Source: Treponema sp. (GTDB lineage Bacteria; Spirochaetota; Spirochaetia; Treponematales; Breznakiellaceae). From it: a stretch of 7,080 bases of DNA. This document shows positions 3,969 to 7,080 of the stretch, piece by piece (within the stretch, counting starts at the first letter, position 1; each line of letters begins with the position of its first letter). The notes beneath the pieces are model-generated. The model saw only the letters and a program-made list of their open reading frames with translations. It did not search any database and was not told the origin of the DNA. The position numbers and the translations under genes are program-made. The DNA lies in assembly GCA_031288815.1 (NCBI GenBank), contig JAITQR010000248.1, positions 1 to 7,080 on the forward strand. Reading direction: 5' to 3'.

Positions 3969-6182
3969 CTAATTGATGTTCAAGCCCGCGATATAGTTGT
4001 CGTAGTCCTTCCGGGCGGCAAGGGCGTTGCCGTTCGCCTCGTTTATCCTGCCGTTAAGGGCGTCTATTTCGGCGTCCATGGATACCATGCGCTTCAGGTA
4101 TTCCTGCCCCTGGGCGGTCTGGTTCCCCGCGGCTTCCAGGTTCCGCCGTATCCTTTCCTGCTCGGAAACAAGCCGGGATCGCTGGTTTTCCAGTTCCTGC
4201 TGGGTCTGGGCCGCCTCGTCGACAAGCCGCCGCAGTTCTATCGCCCTTGTCAGGAGAGCCCGCACGTTGGCGGAGATCTCCTGGCTGCTGGCGTAGCTTA
4301 AAAAGGATTCGGGACGGAGCTGGACCAGGCTTATCCGCTCGGAAAGGGGCGTCTCCTCCCGCACGGTAAATTTGATCTCCCCGTTTCCCGGCAGGGAACT
4401 GACGAAACGGTAGAGGTTCGGCGTCCGCTCATCGAAGTTTTTCGGTTCCGCCAGGGTCGCCCCGGAAGTGATGGGGTGCTCGATGATGAGTTTTTTTGAT
4501 TCATCCGAGGCGTTCCGGATAAGGTAGACCTTTTCGTGGCTCTGCCGCCGGCTGATGGTCATTACCCCGCCGCTCAGCGTTACCCCGGTAAGCAGCCGGG
4601 AATTGGCGCTGCTCACGCTCCCCGAAACGGAAAGATCTTCCCCGTAGGAGATAAGGCGTTTTTCGTTTTCCGGGAAAAATTCGATCAGCGCGTCCCCGGC
4701 GTAAATGCCCCCGTCGTAAACGGTGATGGGGCCGGCGGGGAGTTTCATCCCCGAGGTGTTGATAAGCTCCGCGCTGATAGCCGGATTAATGGAACCGCCC
4801 GCCAGGGCCCGGGAACCGGAGAAAACCAGGGTCTTTTCCGCCTTTATCGAGCCTTCCACCAGGGGAAGCAGGGCGCTCTGCCGCCGATCCAGGTTCACGG
4901 GGTTTCTCAGGGTAAATTCGAACTGGTCCCCCGCCTGGCTTCCCGACGCGCTCTGGAGCCCTCCGGCCAGATTGGGGGAGGCTGCGGGAGCCGCCCGGGG
5001 GGATTGAGCCGGGGCGGCCATCGGTTTTTCGGCAAGCATCTGTTCGGAATCCGCCATGCTTTTGAAGGCCGAATTCCGCGATTCCCCATACTCCTCCGCC
5101 CGCGGTTCGGCGCTCGATCCCGCCCATCCGCTTCCCGAATCGTAAGTGCGGCTTTCCGCCACCCCGGCGATGGCCAGGGGCAGTACCGGCCGGGCGGTAC
5201 GGTAAGGGGCGTAGAGATTCTGGATAAACGAGACCGGCCGGCCGGTTACCAGGGAAAGCTCCACATTGTTCCAGTCCCTGTCGCTGTCGTTGTCCACGAT
5301 AGCCCAGCCCTGGAGGAAAGGTTCCCGCCCGCTCAGATCCAGCCGGTAGGAGGCTTTCCAAACCGGCGTGGGGATCACATAGCTCAGGGAGACGATCCGG
5401 CTTCCCTCTCCGGGAAGGTTTACCAGAAGGTTCCGGGTTTCCGAGTCCCTGGAGGCCAGAATCAGATCCAGGGCGCGGCCGAGATCGGCGTTGATGTTTT
5501 CGTCCTTAAACGTAAAAGAGCCGATATCCTTGATGGCGATTACCCGGATTCCCTGGGGGGTAAAGAGGGAAAGCCATGCTTCGAAAGTTTCCTCCCCGGT
5601 AAGGGTAAGAGCCTTGGCCCGATACTCCACCCCGATGATCCTGCCCTTTAGGGGGCTGGGGGCGGATACCTCCAGTTCCACACCCTTCAGGGCGTTAAGG
5701 ATCTCCCCGATGCCGGGATTGCCGGAGAGATCGATCCGCAGGCTCTTTAAAGCCTGGTTCAGGGCTTCCGAAGAGGCGTAACGCACCGTGGGGGAACCGG
5801 GAGAAGGGTCGTTGATGATCAGAGACTTGAGGGCGTCGTTCACCGCCGAGATATTGAAGGGCAGGTTGAATTGGACCGGCCCGGCGGCCGAACCGTTTAC
5901 CGTCCCGGCGTGTTCAAAGAACCCCACCCCGGAGGAAAAGAGGGCCAGCCGCCGCAGGGGAAGTTCCGCTTCCCGGACGCCGGTCTGCGCGGCATCCCCC
6001 GCCGCGTTTTGCGCAGCCCCTTGCGCGGCGCCCTGGGCGGGACTCTGTCCGCTCTCTTGCCGCCGGGGGCTTTGACTGTCCCGAATGGCCTGGGCGGAGA
6101 CAAGCCCGGGGTACAGGATCAGGGAAGCGCAGAGTAACAGAACCCCCCGGATTCGGGGGAAAAATTCCAGATAGTTTTTCAT
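3969..6182 (-). CDS. Secreted DUF4139-domain protein with C-terminal coiled coil
   Basis: This 737-residue exported protein starts at the ATG at 6180-6182, chosen because a good signal peptide begins there: MKNYLEFFPRIR, then a hydrophobic core VLLLCASLIL, with probable cleavage near LVSA (about residue 30). A TTG 12 codons upstream is less likely. Next come an Ala/Gln-rich linker (about 49-66) and a beta-rich N-terminal part from FSSGVGFFEH (82-91). The DUF4139 region spans about 266-610, with YVIPTPVWKASYRLDL (268-283), QGWAIVDNDSDRDWNNVELSLVTGRP and, later, KLIIEHP. A Pro/Ala/Ser-rich linker (about 340-418) interrupts it. The tail (about 643-720) is a predicted coiled coil rich in Q, E and R. 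DUF4139 has no established function; the protein probably works in the periplasm or at the outer membrane. It lies 49 bp after PFP on the same strand. No clear Shine-Dalgarno is seen. Confidence 0.85.
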   Translation of the reverse strand: MKNYLEFFPRIRGVLLLCASLILYPGLVSAQAIRDSQSPRRQESGQSPAQGAAQGAAQNAAGDAAQTGVREAELPLRRLALFSSGVGFFEHAGTVNGSAAGPVQFNLPFNISAVNDALKSLIINDPSPGSPTVRYASSEALNQALKSLRIDLSGNPGIGEILNALKGVELEVSAPSPLKGRIIGVEYRAKALTLTGEETFEAWLSLFTPQGIRVIAIKDIGSFTFKDENINADLGRALDLILASRDSETRNLLVNLPGEGSRIVSLSYVIPTPVWKASYRLDLSGREPFLQGWAIVDNDSDRDWNNVELSLVTGRPVSFIQNLYAPYRTARPVLPLAIAGVAESRTYDSGSGWAGSSAEPRAEEYGESRNSAFKSMADSEQMLAEKPMAAPAQSPRAAPAASPNLAGGLQSASGSQAGDQFEFTLRNPVNLDRRQSALLPLVEGSIKAEKTLVFSGSRALAGGSINPAISAELINTSGMKLPAGPITVYDGGIYAGDALIEFFPENEKRLISYGEDLSVSGSVSSANSRLLTGVTLSGGVMTISRRQSHEKVYLIRNASDESKKLIIEHPITSGATLAEPKNFDERTPNLYRFVSSLPGNGEIKFTVREETPLSERISLVQLRPESFLSYASSQEISANVRALLTRAIELRRLVDEAAQTQQELENQRSRLVSEQERIRRNLEAAGNQTAQGQEYLKRMVSMDAEIDALNGRINEANGNALAARKDYDNYIAGLNIN
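5988..6035 (-). repeat. Four imperfect 12-nt tandem units coding for x-x-Ala-Ala
   Basis: Read on the minus strand the units encode QGAA, QGAA, QNAA and GDAA, just after the signal peptide of the DUF4139 protein. The codons differ between units, so this is an old or selected linker rather than a fresh expansion. Confidence 0.6.
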
Positions 6183-6231
6183 AAATACGAATCTGGCATA
6201 ATCCGCCGGAGTCCGCAATAGGGCGTCAGTG

Positions 6232-7080
6232 TTACTTTTGGTGCTCCAGACGCAGAGTTTTTGTGGTAAGATCGGAAACTTCCGGGGGCCCGAAGTACTG
6301 GATCGCCCCGGGAAAGAGGAAACTCGTCTTGACCGCCCAGGTGTCCCGTACCGCGTCGAAGGCGTTGAAGGGCGCTCCCCCCAGTTCCACCAGGGCTTTC
6401 CTGATAACCGGTTTCTTTGAGCCGTGGCGCTGCTCCATGTTCATCATCATGGTCAGGGGAACCCCGCCGGCTATCCACTGGTTTGCCGGGGCGGTAAGGT
6501 TCCGCACGCTGGAAAGGTAGCCGGTAAGCCCCGCGGCTATAAGCACGAAGGCGCTGAACCCCAGGCTGTAACAGTAATCCGCGTCGAAATTGGAAGGAAA
6601 GGCGCAGCGTCCCTCGTAGCCGAAGAAGTGGCCCAGGGCGCTGAATTTACCCTTGTAGAGATTCTGTCTTTTTAGCGCGTGGAGTTCCTTTTCCACCATT
6701 CCTATGAGCAGTTTTTCGGTTTCGATCCTGGACACCTGTACGTTCCCGTGGGGGTCCCGATCCATAAGGAATTCCCTGGCTATTTCCGTCGGAAGACTCC
6801 GGATCAGCTTGTACGACCCGGGGGAGATCTGCTTACCGAGCCAGGAAAGCTGCTCGGTAAAGGAGCCGAGTTTGGGGAATTCCTCGCTGGCCGCTATAAC
6901 ATCGTTGAGTTCCCCGATAAGGGTCTTTATCTCCGGGATGAATTCCACCAGACCCTCGGGGATAAGGACGACCCCGAAGTTTTCACCGTTTTCCGCCCGC
7001 CTGACTACCGAGGCGCAGATATGGTCAACCACCTGCTTCAGGGAAAGCCCCTTGGCTTCCACTTCTTCCGAGATAAGGCA
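6232..7080 (-). CDS. pfp: Diphosphate--fructose-6-phosphate 1-phosphotransferase, long type (C-terminal half, cut by window end)
   Basis: PFP catalyses the reversible PPi-dependent phosphorylation of fructose 6-phosphate (EC 2.7.1.90), a glycolytic step that saves ATP. The frame is open to the window edge, giving 282 codons and a TAA at 6232-6234. The long PFPs of spirochetes and plants have about 550 residues, so roughly the C-terminal half is seen. Diagnostic segments are [20 protein letters not shown], then [18 protein letters not shown], and [25 protein letters not shown] (6621-6607) is the motif tied by published mutagenesis of this enzyme group to fructose 6-phosphate binding. The PPi-binding and catalytic motifs lie beyond the window. 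A GTG at 7060-7062 is an internal valine, not the start. The DUF4139 gene follows after 49 bp, possibly co-transcribed, with no functional link known. Confidence 0.95.
   Translation of the reverse strand, partial: CLISEEVEAKGLSLKQVVDHICASVVRRAENGENFGVVLIPEGLVEFIPEIKTLIGELNDVIAASEEFPKLGSFTEQLSWLGKQISPGSYKLIRSLPTEIAREFLMDRDPHGNVQVSRIETEKLLIGMVEKELHALKRQNLYKGKFSALGHFFGYEGRCAFPSNFDADYCYSLGFSAFVLIAAGLTGYLSSVRNLTAPANQWIAGGVPLTMMMNMEQRHGSKKPVIRKALVELGGAPFNAFDAVRDTWAVKTSFLFPGAIQYFGPPEVSDLTTKTLRLEHQK

Noticed and set aside
3825..4301. 158-codon open frame on the plus strand
   Set aside because: It begins in the terminator and then lies antisense to the DUF4139 coiled-coil region. No protein features are seen.
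4786..5361. 191-codon open frame on the minus strand
   Set aside because: It is in another frame within the DUF4139 gene, rich in Gly, Pro and Arg, and overlaps the real frame throughout.
4536..5651. 371-codon open frame on the plus strand
   Set aside because: It is antisense to DUF4139. The translation is rich in Pro, Gly and Arg with no domain, as expected for a GC-rich shadow frame.
6216..6218. TTG start for the DUF4139 protein
   Set aside because: It would add 12 residues before a well-formed signal peptide and has no ribosome site. The ATG at 6180-6182 is preferred.
7060..7062. GTG as the start of PFP
   Set aside because: The frame stays open to the window edge, with residues ([10 protein letters not shown]) that match the interior of long PFPs, so this is an internal valine.

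Overview
This window reads as chromosomal DNA of an anaerobic spirochete, most likely a GC-rich member of the Treponema group. The inference rests on gene content: a long-type pyrophosphate-dependent phosphofructokinase with the GYEGR motif (the form found in spirochetes and plants), a clostridial-type 2[4Fe-4S] ferredoxin, and secreted LysM/M23, PEGA-like and DUF4139 envelope proteins. Species cannot be told from this stretch. I see no transposase, integrase, CRISPR array, tRNA or rRNA, so the region looks like ordinary chromosome.

Layout: (1) Positions 1-992, plus strand: two overlapping inner-membrane permease genes of a polar amino-acid ABC importer, the first cut by the window edge. (2) Positions 980-1357, minus strand: a small orphan protein with three predicted membrane segments. 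It converges on the permease with a 13-bp overlap of the ends and has a perfect TATAAT box unusually close to its ATG. (3) Positions 1469-3704, plus strand: a 55-residue ferredoxin, a secreted LysM/M23 cell-wall hydrolase starting at TTG, and a secreted protein with two PEGA-like units. The last two overlap by 4 bp (GTGA). A textbook intrinsic terminator lies inside the signal-peptide codons of the hydrolase, so it can end ferredoxin mRNA and may attenuate the two downstream genes. (4) Positions 3705-3968, no protein gene: a symmetric hairpin with a C-rich, anti-Shine-Dalgarno-like loop sits just before a strong plus-strand terminator, which makes a candidate small RNA. Next to it is a cluster of competing inverted repeats that probably ends the minus-strand transcript. 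(5) Positions 3969-7080, minus strand: a secreted DUF4139 protein with a C-terminal coiled coil, and upstream of it the C-terminal half of PFP, which runs off the window.

How the parts fit: the permeases import amino acids, PFP drives PPi-based glycolysis and the ferredoxin carries low-potential electrons, all in keeping with a fermentative spirochete. The hydrolase and PEGA-like protein form a translationally coupled envelope pair. The DUF4139 protein is exported and of unknown function. The most unusual signals are regulatory: the terminator inside the M23 coding sequence, and the hairpin-plus-terminator unit at 3755-3844.
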